A stretch of DNA of 64,000 bases from Eublepharis macularius (lineage: Eukaryota > Chordata > Lepidosauria > Squamata > Eublepharidae), in assembly GCF_028583425.1 (NCBI RefSeq), contig NC_072791.1, forward strand, positions 190,006,311-190,070,310, read 5' to 3'. Both the position numbers and the translations under genes were made by a program. This document shows, piece after piece, positions 37,880 to 49,575 of this stretch. The notes below the pieces were generated by a model that searched no databases, was not told where the DNA came from, and saw nothing but the letters and a program-made list of their open reading frames with translations. Position 1 is the stretch's first letter; every line of letters starts with the position of its first letter.

Positions 37880-38928
37880 CTCTACCACCAATGTCTGAAC
37901 ACACCTGGATCAGCTACAACATTCAGCAGCAGTGGCTCATTTCCTTCCCTTCTGTGGGAAAGACTGCACAAGAATAGCCAAACAAAGCAGATCTGCTGTA
38001 AGAGTTATACTCATACTAGAACTTGTTAACAGACAAAGGAGGCAATCTGTAAAAATTGACTATTTGTTCCTAGTGAAACAAAAAAAGTTAAGTGTTATGC
38101 ATAAGGCTCATTAACTACCGTTTCTCTGGAAAAATACGTATCACCATTTAATATTAGCAAGAAGAATAAAACCGTGATTACCGAAAAGGGTATGATTTAT
38201 AACATTTACCCTGGGCCGGGAGTAGGGGATACATCATTCGGCTGAACTTAAGATAGAAAATATGCATCAATAATTTACAGCTAAGAAAATTAATAGATTC
38301 ATTAAAAATCAAATTAATGTATTCAAGGATGTCTAGGAGGAATTTTAAGTACATAAATAATCCCTTGTTTCTTCCCATGTTTTGTGGATCCTAAAGAACT
38401 TCAAGTGCTTTGGTCCTTCCCATTGTGCTATGAGCCCAGTAGGAAGAACACAATGATATTCCTGAGGGTATTTAAACTGACACTAGATGGCAGTAGTGGG
38501 TAGGTAGCCAAACTGCTGTATTAATAAAGTAAAAAGAGTAGGATGCGTACTGGCCACCTACTGCCTTTGATGTAGAAGCTAGATTGGCATTTGTTTTATA
38601 GCCTTCAGGCACTCTCCTAGATTTCAGAGTTGCACATCTTCTTAGTATATTGGATGCGCCACAAATATACTTATGAAGACTTAGCAAATTCAAACGGGGT
38701 GGGGGTAGAGGTGGGCTTTATGATGCTGTGATGCAAAGAAATGCAAACATGGTGTTTGAGTATGTGGAACAACTTCAGAACAAGGAACACACATTTTCCC
38801 AGCCTTTTAAAATCACAACCTCTTATGAACTAATGGTGCTACACTCCTGAGCTAATGGCTTGTGGAGCTTTTGAACAATGACAACTATTATAAGAAAACA
38901 AGCATTTCATACAAGCTTATCCCATTAT
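37880..38928. other. CCDC148 intron, no feature recognised
   Basis: AT-rich intron without recognisable elements. Confidence 0.4.
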
Positions 38929-39005
38929 CATCATCGTCGTCATCGTCATCATCATCATTAATAGCCTGCCTTTCTCATAGAGACTCACAGCAGATTATAA
39001 AATTT
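38929..39005 (-). mobile_element. SINE/L2 tail with (ATC)n microsatellite, minus
   Basis: ATCATCGTCGTCATCGTCAT and further ATC repeats are followed by AGCCTGCCTTTCTCATAGAG, the complement of a '..tctatgagaaaggc(a/g)ggctat' LINE/SINE 3' end. The microsatellite grew from the tail. Confidence 0.6.
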
Positions 39006-39079
39006 GTAAAGCGTTTCAATCAGATACGAAGGACCTCCAAATAAACAATGAAGTAAAGATTAAAGAATTGGAAAACAGT

Positions 39080-39289
39080 TACGTTTGCCAGCTCCTGGTT
39101 GGGAAATCCTTGGAGATTTGGGGTGGAGCCTAGAGAGGGAGGAGGGATGGGTTTGGGGAGGGGAGGGACCTGCCACAGACGCCACCTTCCAAAGCAACCA
39201 TTTTCTCCAGAGTAACTGATCTCTGTGGGCTAGAGATCAGCTTTAATTCCTGGAGATCTCCAGCTACCACTTGGAGATTGACAACCATA
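39080..39289. mobile_element. MITE with GTTGCCA-type terminal repeats
   Basis: The left end is TACGTTTGCCAGCTCCTGG and the right end is GGAGATTGACAACCATA, which pair imperfectly. Inside are AATCCTTGGAGATTTGGGG and TTTTCTCCAGAGTAACTGAT, with CTGGAGATCTCCAG (39250-39263) a perfect palindrome. The flanks AAAACAGT and GAAACAAT match in six of eight bases, consistent with an aged hAT-type duplication. Confidence 0.65.
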
Positions 39290-39299
39290 GAAACAATGC

Positions 39300-41460
39300 A
39301 AATGAAAAACTGTGTAATGCATGGCATACTATAATGAAGAAAGAGGGTTACAAAGGTAGAGGATATTGCAATTAAAAAGGGAGGTGATATGTATAATAAA
39401 CACTGCAAGAGGCTACAGTACAAGATAAGCAACCTCTTGTGTTGTTCATTAGACTACGGTTTTGTAACTTGCGTAAAAAAGCCTGCTGAACATTTCTGTT
39501 TTGCACATTCTTGCAAAAGGATAGTTTAGGCATCTGAAAATGTTTACAGCTCAGTGACTTTCAAGAATGATCTCCTTTAAAATGCAATTATGTCATTGCA
39601 TCAAGAAAAATCATTAGGTACGTTCAGCGAAAAGCAATTCTTTCCAGAAATACTGATGCTTTAGTGTATTAGTACATACCAACAGAGGGATGAAATCTAA
39701 TACAGCTTTATTAATCTTAACTGAAGTTTTATTTAAGCCATGTTTATAGGCATACTAGGATGGTAAGGGCAACTGGCATCTCATTATCACAAGAGTTCTG
39801 CTAACTATCTCTGGGCATGTTTATGCCTTATAATAAAATCTATCCTATTTCATTAATTGCCTAAGTTTTACAGAGTATTGCATAAGAGATAAATAACAGT
39901 TTATGAGGGTCAACAGCCTTTCTAGCATAATTATCTGACATAAAACCTGAGATCAGATCACATACATTCCCATTCTGAGACAAACCATAGAACCAAGGAG
40001 GCCACGTGCTGCAAAGTTATCAGGCGTTTGGATAGGATGGTGGGCACTGTTGTTTATTAAGCCAGCTTGTCTCCCCAAAGGTTACATTTCATGCATGATC
40101 TTACCGTATCTTCCTGCGATACAATATGACTTTCTGCTTTACACAGTGTTTACTACTAAAAAGAAAACACATTCGACCATAAATTTAAGTCCCTCTAGGG
40201 TGCCAGTGTAACTACTCTATGTGAGGGAAGATGAGGGTGAAATCAACACTAGAGAGGCCATGTTCTCAGACAAATGCTGTCGCTGTCCACACATCCTCTC
40301 TCCATGTGGATGACTGTTCAGGCGTTGGCCCTCACAACCACTGATGTTTCTTTTCACCAGCATTTCATACCAACAGGCCATAGACTTCTTAGCATAGAAA
40401 GGGGAAGTGCAGTATAGGTGATGGGCGGAGTATGTGTGTACACAATAAGTTTAATTTTTGGCTAGTTTTACTTTCAATTTTTAAAAATTCATTTTCTTTA
40501 TTATAGTTATTGTCCATGCTTGTTGTCTTTATTCTTTATTTATTGTTGTCCTCATTTACCAGGCCAAAGAAACTATCCAAGGCATCCTCCTGATTACCCA
40601 ATTTTAAGCAGATAGGAGAAAACAAGCCCCACTTTAGCATTTGTGTTAGTAGAGTTGGCCCAGTGAGGCAGGACAATATTCAGTACTGTCCCGTGAGTAT
40701 TCCTGAGATTCTCCATCGGATGACAGGACGGATGTATTTTTAAAACAAATGGAGCGCACACTGGTGAAAGGAACGAAACCCCGCCCACTCCATTTTACTA
40801 CACTATACATGGCTTGTATAGTGTTTTTCTCCACCTCATCTGACTTTGGTTATCAGGGGCAGGTTGGAAGAAATGTTGAAATCAAATCAATCGAATGCAG
40901 CAAAGGAAGGAAGCAATTATACTGTCTCCAGTTCCCGCCCCAGTCTATAGGGCTGACTGGATTCTACAAAGTACAAACAAATTGTTTCTCCTGGGCCTAA
41001 AGGGTGTGGCATCAGAGCTGAAAACAAAGTAAGAAAGCAAACACACCCACTCAAAGTCTTACTGAAGCCACTAAGATGGTACAGTGATTGGCAGAAAGTG
41101 GAAATGCTGTCCACAGAAACGCCTATTGGGATGATCTTCAGCAGAAACATCTGCTAATTCTTCTGTTGCAAAGATGCCCCTGTCCCTGAGATTATCAGTA
41201 GATTCATTTTACCTCCTCGCTACTTCCTCTTTTGCAACTGCTCTTGCACTGGTCAAACGTAAAAAGCAGAGATTGAGATGACAGAATAATGTTCACATAT
41301 TAAAGAAAGGAAGTGCTCTGTTTCAGATTTTGATTAGTTACTGCACATCCCTACCTGCTGTAACTATACAAGGGACCTATATGGTTGTAGGTTGTGCTGG
41401 AAACAATGGGAGACACTTGAAGTGACTGTGTTGTATCTTATCATTCCGCTCAACTAAGTA
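39300..41460. other. CCDC148 intron, no feature recognised
   Basis: AT-rich intron. Open frames at 40594-41150 overlap on both strands and show no motifs or repeat relation that I can name. Confidence 0.4.
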
Positions 41461-41464
41461 TTCT

Positions 41465-41671
41465 TACACATAAAGCTCCTATGATGCTGAATGAGACCAC
41501 TGGCCCATCAAGGTCAGTATTGTCCACTCGGACTGGCAGCAACTTTCCAGGGTCGCAGCTAAAGGTCATTCATATCACCTACTTCCTGGTGCTTTTAAAC
41601 TGGTGACACCATGAATTGAACCTAAGACCTTCTGCATGCAAAGCAGAGGCTCTTCCGCTGAGCCACAGCCC
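41465..41671 (-). mobile_element. tRNA-Ala-like SINE, minus orientation
   Basis: In complement it begins with a tRNA-like head: GGGCTGTGGCTCAGCGGAAG (box A), then TCTGCTTTGCATGCAGAAGG with a TGC anticodon-like loop, then GGTTCAATTC (box B). The body includes CTGCTGCCAGTCCGAGTGGA and GACCTTGATGGGCCAGTGGT. The tRNA part resembles tRNA-Ala(TGC) but is mutated and fused to a non-tRNA body, so it is a SINE and not a tRNA gene. Confidence 0.8.
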
Positions 41672-41892
41672 TCCCTTCTCCATGCCAAGGAGCCTTCATT
41701 TGGTAGAAGAGGCTCTTCCTCCTGCAGAATTTTTCTAGTCCTGGAGGAAGGCTTGGCTGAGTACAGTGATAGAACACACAACAATTCTCTCATTTTTACT
41801 TCTCTCCCCTCCTCCTGCAATGGGAGAAGTAAGATGTTCCAGTCCAACTGGCAGCCCCCCCCCAACCCTACAGTAGCACTACTTCCATTTGA

Positions 41893-41942
41893 AGTTATTT
41901 ATTTATTTATTTATAGTCTGTCCTTTCACTGACATTAAGTGA
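41893..41942 (-). mobile_element. L2-type 3' tail, minus orientation
   Basis: TTATTTATTTATTTATTTAT then AGTCTGTCCTTTCACTGACA is the complement of '..gaaaggacagactataaataaataaat', a LINE 3' end with its tetramer tail. Confidence 0.55.
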
Positions 41943-42104
41943 AAGAGATACAATAGGGTACGGTGGCAGAAAATTTGAAAATGAGCATGCAGCTGAACTC
42001 CAGCATCTGTGAAAGTCACTACTTGCACCCTGGATCCTTGCCCATCCTGGCTCCTCGAATCTTGCAAAGACCACATAAAGGAGTCCTTGATGTTTAACAT
42101 AAAT

Positions 42105-42642
42105 CAGTCATTAACTCCAGGCCCTCAGTCTCTCAAAGAGGTGTTCATCCACCCATTACTTAAAAAAACCATCCTTAGACAAAAATGATGTAATCAATTA
42201 TTGCCCAATCCCAAACCTATCCTTTCTGGGCAAAGTGGCTGAGACAGCAGTAACTAACCAACTCCAGGCCTTCTTGGATAACTCTGGTGCTTTGGACCCT
42301 TATCAGTCTAGTTTTAGTCCAGGCTATGGAATGGAGACAGCTCTGGTGGCTCAAGTCAATGACCTCCGCCTGAATGGAGACAAAGGCCATGCAAAGGGTT
42401 GCTACTGAAGAGTGTGGGAATTATCCTGTGGGGTTCCACAAAGCACAATCTTGTCTCCCATGTTAGTCAACCTCTATGTGACACCTTTAGGAGAACTCAT
42501 TCGTAGCTATGGAATTGGATGCTATAAAGATGATACCCGTCTTTACATCTCATTATCCAAATCCCTTGTTGATGCAGTGCTGCCGGTACCTTAGTTGCAT
42601 GAGCAGATATCTGGCCCTAGGTGCCAAGCAAAATGGTCTGGT
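42105..42642 (+). pseudogene. L2 LINE reverse transcriptase, split by a hAT
   Basis: Translated pieces: EVFIHPLLKKPSLD, INYCPIPNLSFLGKVAE, FLDNSGALDPYQSSFSPGYG and ETALVAQVNDL. After an internal deletion near 42400 come CGVPQSTILSPMLVNLYVTP and IGCYKDDTRLYISLSKS. These are RT blocks 1-5 of an L2 element. The catalytic YADD has decayed to YKDD, and the block-3 region is deleted. A hAT element interrupts it at 42643, and L2 sequence resumes at 43158. Confidence 0.8.
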
Positions 42643-43149
42643 CAGGGCTGGATCGACGGGGGGGAAGGGGGGGTAGTCTGCCCCCAGTGCCGCCAAAGAG
42701 GGGGTGCCGGGCGCAGTTGCCAGCCCCAGGAGCGCACTGCCAGCCCTGGGAGCACACCTGGGGAAAGGCGAATGGAGTGGGCGGCCTCCCAGCCACCCGC
42801 GCTGCCTTTTGCCTTTCCCGCAGGACAAGGGGCGGCCGGCTTGCAGGGAAGGCAAAAGGCAGCGTGGGTGGCTGGGAGGCCGCCCGCACCGTTCACCTTT
42901 CCCCAGGACAAGGGGTGTGTGGCAAGCCGGCAGCCCCTTGTCCTGCAGGGCAGGTAAACGGCGTGGGCAGCCTCCAAGCCACTTGCGCTGCCGCCAGCTT
43001 CGCGGCGCGCAGGGACAGCCAGCTTGCCATGGGGGTGCCCCAGCGTGATGACGTCACAGGAGTGACATCATCACGCAGTGCCAGGAGCGCACACGCATAG
43101 AGCCTGACTACGGTTGCCCTGGACGCTGGCAACCGTAGATCCGGCTCTG
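42643..43149. mobile_element. GC-rich hAT MITE inside the L2 copy
   Basis: The termini are CAGGGCTGGATCGACGG and TAGATCCGGCTCTG (complement CAGAGCCGGATCTA). The flanks are an exact 8-bp duplication, GGTCTGGT (42635-42642 and 43150-43157). It is very rich in G+C and CpG, so many long overlapping frames appear on both strands; none is a plausible gene. A second copy is at 56461. It contains TGACGTCACAGGAGTGACAT, a near-palindrome. Confidence 0.9.
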
Positions 43150-43157
43150 GGTCTGGT

Positions 43158-43292
43158 ATGTCACTTTTGGGCCTATGTGCTGGAACTTGTCTACCCCAAC
43201 CTATGGAAAGTAAAGTATCTTTGCATATATATGTGTAATCTGATTTGAGTCTCAGTGAGAAAAGCAGACTATAAATAACGTAAATAAATAAA
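43158..43292 (+). mobile_element. L2 LINE 3' end, continuation after hAT
   Basis: GAGTCTCAGTGAGAAAAGCA then GACTATAAATAACGTAAATA and an AAATAAATA tail is the usual L2 3' end, in the same orientation as 42105-42642. It completes the split copy. Confidence 0.75.
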
Positions 43293-43668
43293 TACTCCAG
43301 ATCGAATTACTGAAAGATTAGGCTCACACTGGGAAGTCCATATGTGGTTACCAACTATACATTTTTCACTATCACAAAAGTATCAGTGATCCAGAAGGCC
43401 CTAAGCTGATGAGTTACTGTAGACTGCTTTAAATGGGGTGGGAAATATCTCATGGCAAACACAGGCGCTTTTGGATTACGGCAAAGGCATCCAGTATTAA
43501 TCTTATGCTTAAACACCCAGAAGTCACGGGGTGCAACAGGGAGGACCATAAGGTGGTGGTGGGGGGACACATGTGGAAGGATCACTCTGCATTTATAGGA
43601 GAGCTGGGAGCACTTCTTTCAAAAAGCAACTCCTTTCCTCACCTGGCAAATCTCTCTGGAAACTTAGA

Positions 43669-43855
43669 GCCAAGCTAGAAGTGACGAATTACACTTGAAT
43701 GGCAAGTGCACAGACTCACGTGTATTCCGCCCTGTTCACTTGTGTTCCACTTGCACTCCACTCGATCACTACATGGAGTCCAAGTGAACAGGGAGGATTA
43801 CATGTGAGTCTGTTCACTTGCCATTCAAGTATAATTCGTCACTTCTAGCTTGGCC
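43669..43855. mobile_element. Near-perfect palindromic MITE
   Basis: The left arm begins GCCAAGCTAGAAGTGACGAA, and the right arm ends TTCGTCACTTCTAGCTTGGC. Pairing continues through TGAATGGCAAGTG...CACTTGCCATTCA and on toward the centre. CTTAGA flanks both sides (43663-43668 and 43856-43861). There is no coding capacity. The short flank repeat leaves the superfamily open. Confidence 0.8.
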
Positions 43856-43869
43856 CTTAGAAGGACCTC

Positions 43870-45127
<1,258 letters not shown>

Positions 45128-45471
45128 CTAGGCAACAAAGATGGACTGTCAGCTCTGCATAAAAACAAAGGGAAAACTCCTGTGGCATTCAAAATTGACT
45201 AGATAAACTGGGCATTTAGGAAAAACACAAAGTGCTAGGGGCTGCACATTTTGCAGAGCAGGGGTTCTCCACCTTACCCACCCTTCACAAAGCACTGAGT
45301 CTTGGACTTTTTTTCCTGAGGGCTGGCAGAACCTGTGGAACTGCAGTGTGGGCAAAGTGAGGCTCTGCAGTGGGATGGGGGAACTGGCAGAAATTGCTGT
45401 TCCTGCTTCCATAAGCTCCAAGCAGTCTTTGGAATAGCACCATTGAGTACATGCCAGTAACTATGGACTGG

Positions 45472-45605
45472 ATTTGAGTCCAATGGCACCTTAGAGACAA
45501 ACAAGATTTTCAGGGTGCACTTTTGAGTCAGAGCTCCCTTCTTCAGACACCACTCGACTCACATCCTGCTGTTCCTCTGCAGACCAACATAGCTTACCTA
45601 CCTAA
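45472..45605. mobile_element. Short retroposon with exact 13-bp target duplication
   Basis: AACTATGGACTGG lies on both sides (45459-45471 and 45606-45618). The element begins ATTTGAGTCCAATGGCACCT then TAGAGACAAACAAG, and ends CTCTGCAGACCAACATAGC followed by a few bases. The 'GAGTCCARTRGCACCTTARAGAC' part is shared with the snap-back element at 18669. I do not recognise a named family. Confidence 0.7.
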
Positions 45606-46274
45606 AACTATGGACTGGCCAATGCATGAAAGACATGGAGGATGGTGTTAGCCTTGCCTGGCACTGCAGAAAGCTGGTGGCAACTATTCTTCCTCATCCC
45701 TCCGTATCATAGCTCACTAGTATAGGTACAGAACCTGTTTCAAGAAATGTGCCCCTCCATATTCTGAAGTGTCCTTAGAATCTGCAATTCCTTGTGGCAG
45801 CTACTATTGGTCCAACAAAATGACGCAAGTAGGCCAGATGTGTGACATCTGTGATAGGATCTTCCCAGATGCTGGTTAAAAAGCAGCAGCAAGAATGGGA
45901 CCAGGAGCACAATGTACTGGGGGGAGGGGGGGGAGGCAGGGCTTTCTCACTGAGCCATTTTCCCAGTAAAAATCGCTACCCCACCTGAAGCTACTGCTAG
46001 ACCAGCAGAGAACAGCTATAACAGGGGTACCTGTATTTTATACATACTTGGTATAACTGTAGCTTGGGGTAGCCAATTTTTAACAGGAAAACAGCATGAA
46101 GGAAAGACTTTGTGAGGCTTCCGTACGGTGGCCCTCTGCCTTTGAGTGCAAGGTTGAAAACAGGCTTCTCTGGTCTTAGAATGAAAGAAGGGGGTTGCAT
46201 CACCCTATTCCTTCTCCACTCCCTGGACAACAGCTCTCACGCTTTCTCTCTGACCTGAGTCCTGTTCTTCCCCC

Positions 46275-46705
46275 TCAGCCATGCCCAGAAGCCTCTTTTA
46301 TTTCCTGAACCACTTCCCTCCAGCCCCCAGCCCCCTCAGGTGCAAATGGCCCTGCTTGAGGATGGCTGTCTTTCTTGTAGGCCCCACTCCCTAGTTTGCC
46401 AGTTGCCTCTCCCTGCCAGAGGCCCTCAGGCCAATGGCCCTTAACAGGGCACGGCCATTCCCAGCTGCTAAGTGTCAAGCCTTGCCTCAGCTCGGTTCTG
46501 GCCCTTCCTGGCTCTGCCCTCCTGCCTGAGGCATTTGCTAGACCTGCTTCCTTTCTTATAGCCCTGTTGGGTTGACTCACTCTTTCCTGCCTGTCTGTTA
46601 CAGGACCTGCCTTTGGCAAGGCCATCTGGCCTTTCTCTTGGCCAGCCTCACTCTCCTGGGGTTCCAGCTCCCGGAAGCTCACTTTGGAAGATGCTGCCAG
46701 CAATC
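46275..46705 (-). other. GC-rich open frame of unknown nature left of the palindromic insertion
   Basis: There is an open frame of 142 codons on the minus strand (motifs such as LEPQESEAGQEKGQM and GPFAPEGAGGW), with no domain I know. Base composition differs from the surrounding intron. It abuts the palindromic element at 46710. With that element removed, a different frame, from the right side (48117 leftwards), runs across the old junction for about 24 codons. The unit may be an older retroelement or repeat. I would not call it a gene. Confidence 0.3.
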
Positions 46706-46709
46706 CTGG

Positions 46710-47899
46710 TGTAAGCCTATACTGGAAAAAGGGTTTGGGCCTAGGACCTAGGTCTGATTAATAGACTGCAGATACATAGATAGACCAGACTAGCAGACAA
46801 CTGAGCTGTACCTAGGGTTGTATTAATCTGCATGTTTAGCAAAGGCTCATGGAACACGTGTATAAAAAAGAGGTCACCATGACTAGGAGAGGTGATATAA
46901 TACAGGGCTAAGCCAGCTGAAAAAGAGGGTAATGAGAGCTGAAGCTACTGTTGTTTAGAAGGTAAAGCTTGTTTCCAGTTTTGGAGCCAAGTAGTTCATA
47001 GAGTTGAAACTGCTAGCTGGGAAGAGTTGACTCCTTCAGCAGTAGATGAGAAGAACTTTTTTTTTAAAAGTAAAGAGCAGGCATTGCTGGCAACTAAACT
47101 TATTAACTGCTTGAGATCACCACCATATTACAGAGCTACCCCACTTTATTGTGCTATGCAACCCCCAGAGTCCCCAGGGCAAAATATAAAATAGAACACA
47201 ACTACAAAAACTTACCCAAAGTTATCAATACTGGATCAGTAACCAGTGGCCCCAGAGTAGCGTCCTGCTCACAATCCCTTGGTACAGCACACAGATAGTT
47301 CAGTGGGTTTGGCAGGAGGCTATGCCTGGAACAGCATCCCAAATATCCAGAAGGCCTTGCAACAGCAGGACTTTTTTTGTGAAGATGCTGTATGAATCCT
47401 GGAGCTTGCTTGTTGTCTAGGAGCAGTTCCCCTTTTCTCCTAGCAAGATGAAGTTGGGCAGCTCTGTACTAGGGTGCGGGTCTCAAGCAGTCAGGAAGTT
47501 CAGCTGCCAGCAATTCCTGCTCTTCACTCTTCCTTTCTTTTTCAGCTCTTCCCAGCTACTGCTGGTTTCCCAGGGAGAAGGGTTCAACTCTTCCCAGCTA
47601 GCAGTTTCAACTCTATGACCTTCTTAGCTCCAAAGCTGGAAACAAGCTTTGCCTTCCAAAGAACAGTCGCTTCAGCTCTCCCACTCCAGTCTTTTCAGCT
47701 AGCCTAGTCCTGTATTGTACCACCACTCCTAGTCATGGTGACCTCTTCTAAATACACATGCCCTATGAGCCTTGGCTAAACATGCAAATTAATATAACCT
47801 TAGGTACAGCTCAGTTATCTGCTAGTCTGGTCTATCTATGTATCTGCAGTCTATTAATCAGACCTAGGCCCCAAACCCTTTTTCTAGTACAGGCTTACA
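46710..47899. mobile_element. 1.2-kb palindromic LTR-like insertion with 4-bp target duplication
   Basis: The sequence starts TGTAAGCCTATACTGG, and its far end is the complement (CCAGTATAGGCTTACA-like, here CTAGTACAGGCTTACA). Two inward-facing arms of about 450 bases (46710-47160 and 47899-47440) align through most of their length at roughly 85% identity by eye. For example, TCTGATTAATAGACTGCAGA and GAGGTCACCATGACTAGGAG occur in both. A unique spacer of about 280 bases lies between them. TG...CA ends and flanking CTGG on both sides (46706-46709 and 47900-47903) look like integrase-type insertion. No coding sequence is inside. Confidence 0.7.
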
Positions 47900-48200
47900 C
47901 TGGTCTCTTCCACCCAGCTGGAGCCTACAATCTTCTGAAATAAAGCTAAGACCTGCGGGTTCCCTGGGCTGGGTGGTGGGGCCTGCGCCTGCTGGGGCAT
48001 TGGCTTTGTCATGGCCTCCCGCTTGGCCGGGACTTGGGACCGTGGATGAGTTAGGTGTTGGGACCATGTCAGCAGCGGTACAGGGGCTGCTCCTGGATCT
48101 GGTGGTGACGACGGCATTCCCGGACGGAGTTAAACTCTCCTCCTCCAACGCCACAGCCCCACTTCAAAGCAGGTCCCTGGGGCAGCTTTGAAAAAAAGGT
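47900..48200. other. GC-rich segment right of the palindromic insertion
   Basis: Three overlapping frames on two strands are rich in Pro/Ala/Ser. It is compositionally similar to 46254-46705, and together they may be one repeat split by the insertion. No known motif is seen. Confidence 0.3.
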
Positions 48201-49415
48201 GTCTATAGATTCAGACAACAGATTTCCCATATCTCATCAAGTTGTGCCCGATGAAGCACTGCGGGAAAAATGAAAGAATCGTTTGCACATGTGGCTTGAG
48301 AGGGTCTTTGTCTCCTACAGCATGAAATGCTGTTCTTTGTTACAATCTCCCCGTCTTGAAAGAGAATTCAGACCTACAAACCCTGTCTACTAGAGGTGAG
48401 TGTGAGTTGCTACAAGTTTCATCTTGGCCATGGGGAGACTATTGCCTGTCTTTGGCTTGAGGTATTTTCAAATGTCAGGAGTAGGTAACCCCCTCAGGTA
48501 TGTGCGCCAACAGCAGCACGCCAGAGTGTTTTGCTTGGTACCCAGGGGCATGTCTGGAACCAAGCAACTGAAGCATTGAAAGGCCTGCTGAGGTCAGCAG
48601 TGTTACAGAAAACAACATGTATGGCTTATGCCCAACATCACCTCTCAGGCCTGCACAACCACCATTTGAGTCCAAGGCAAATCCTTGAGGGGCTGGCAGT
48701 GCCACTGGGGCTTCCTCAAAGCACAGCCCTTGGTGCTTCCTACCCGTATTTTGTTTGCCAGGGATCAAGCCAAAATTATCATAGGTAGACACTGAATTTT
48801 CTTTCAGTGGTTTTGGCTGGAAGGTTGCCTCCCCCGCCTATGTCAAGGCTTAACAATATACAATGTGGTACCTTTTTCTCTTCTGAATTCAGCCCTCAAT
48901 AATATCCCGTACACAGCACAAAGACCATAGCAGAGGCTCAAATGTGCTTGTCAACACCCAGCTCTGTTATGGGAAGTAACATACTACTTAGGATATAGGC
49001 TACGCCTTTGTGGGGAAAACATCTGGCCAACAACAGCCAAGGCTGAAATGCTGCCAGCAAAGTCATCAACTTACACAAGATTCCACCTCCTCCCCCTTAC
49101 TGCCGTAATTCTAATATCTACACAGGCCCCAAGATAGAAAAACTGAGCCTCCTCAGCAAACAGACCTGCCTGTGTAAATCGATAAAATGGTATTTAATTA
49201 AAAGTATGCATTCATTTAACACACTGATTTATTTTGCAGATCGTATACTCTAGCCAATACTGCATTGTTTAAGAACACAGTGTCAATTCCAGCATTTAAG
49301 CAGACTTCTAGGTATAAATCTTTTGTATGCTCATTTACTGTTTACAGCTCTGAGTAAATAATACAGAAAATGAGGGGGAAGTTGGCAAGTGGGATTGTTC
49401 ATGCAAAAAACCCCA
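48200..49415. other. CCDC148 intron, no feature recognised
   Basis: Mixed composition. Overlapping frames at 48475-48792 on both strands carry no motif. Nothing can be named. Confidence 0.35.
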
Positions 49416-49419
49416 CCCC

Positions 49420-49575
49420 CGAGTTGTAGGATACAGAGATGTGGTTGGTTTGTTGCAATGGTTTTAAAATGTGGTTTTATTATGCATGTTTTAATTTGTT
49501 AGCCACCTTGGTGGCCCTTGTGAGGGCAGAACGGCGGGATATAAATTTGGTAAAATAAAAAAATAATTAAAAGAA
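49420..49575 (+). mobile_element. LINE 3' tail (L2-like)
   Basis: TTAGCCACCTTGGTGGCCCT, then GAGGGCAGAACGGCGGGATA and TAAATTTGGTAAAATAAAAA, form a typical squamate LINE/SINE 3' terminus with an AAAATAAA tail. Confidence 0.6.

Noticed and set aside
38931..38960. CRISPR-like short repeats
   Set aside because: It is a trinucleotide microsatellite at a SINE/LINE tail in vertebrate DNA.
41600..41671. tRNA-Ala gene on the minus strand
   Set aside because: The cloverleaf is mutated, no proper acceptor stem closes it, and it runs into a SINE body.
42553..43132. Long overlapping GC-rich ORFs of up to 159 codons
   Set aside because: They lie inside a CpG-rich hAT with clear ends and target duplication; frames overlap on both strands without motifs.
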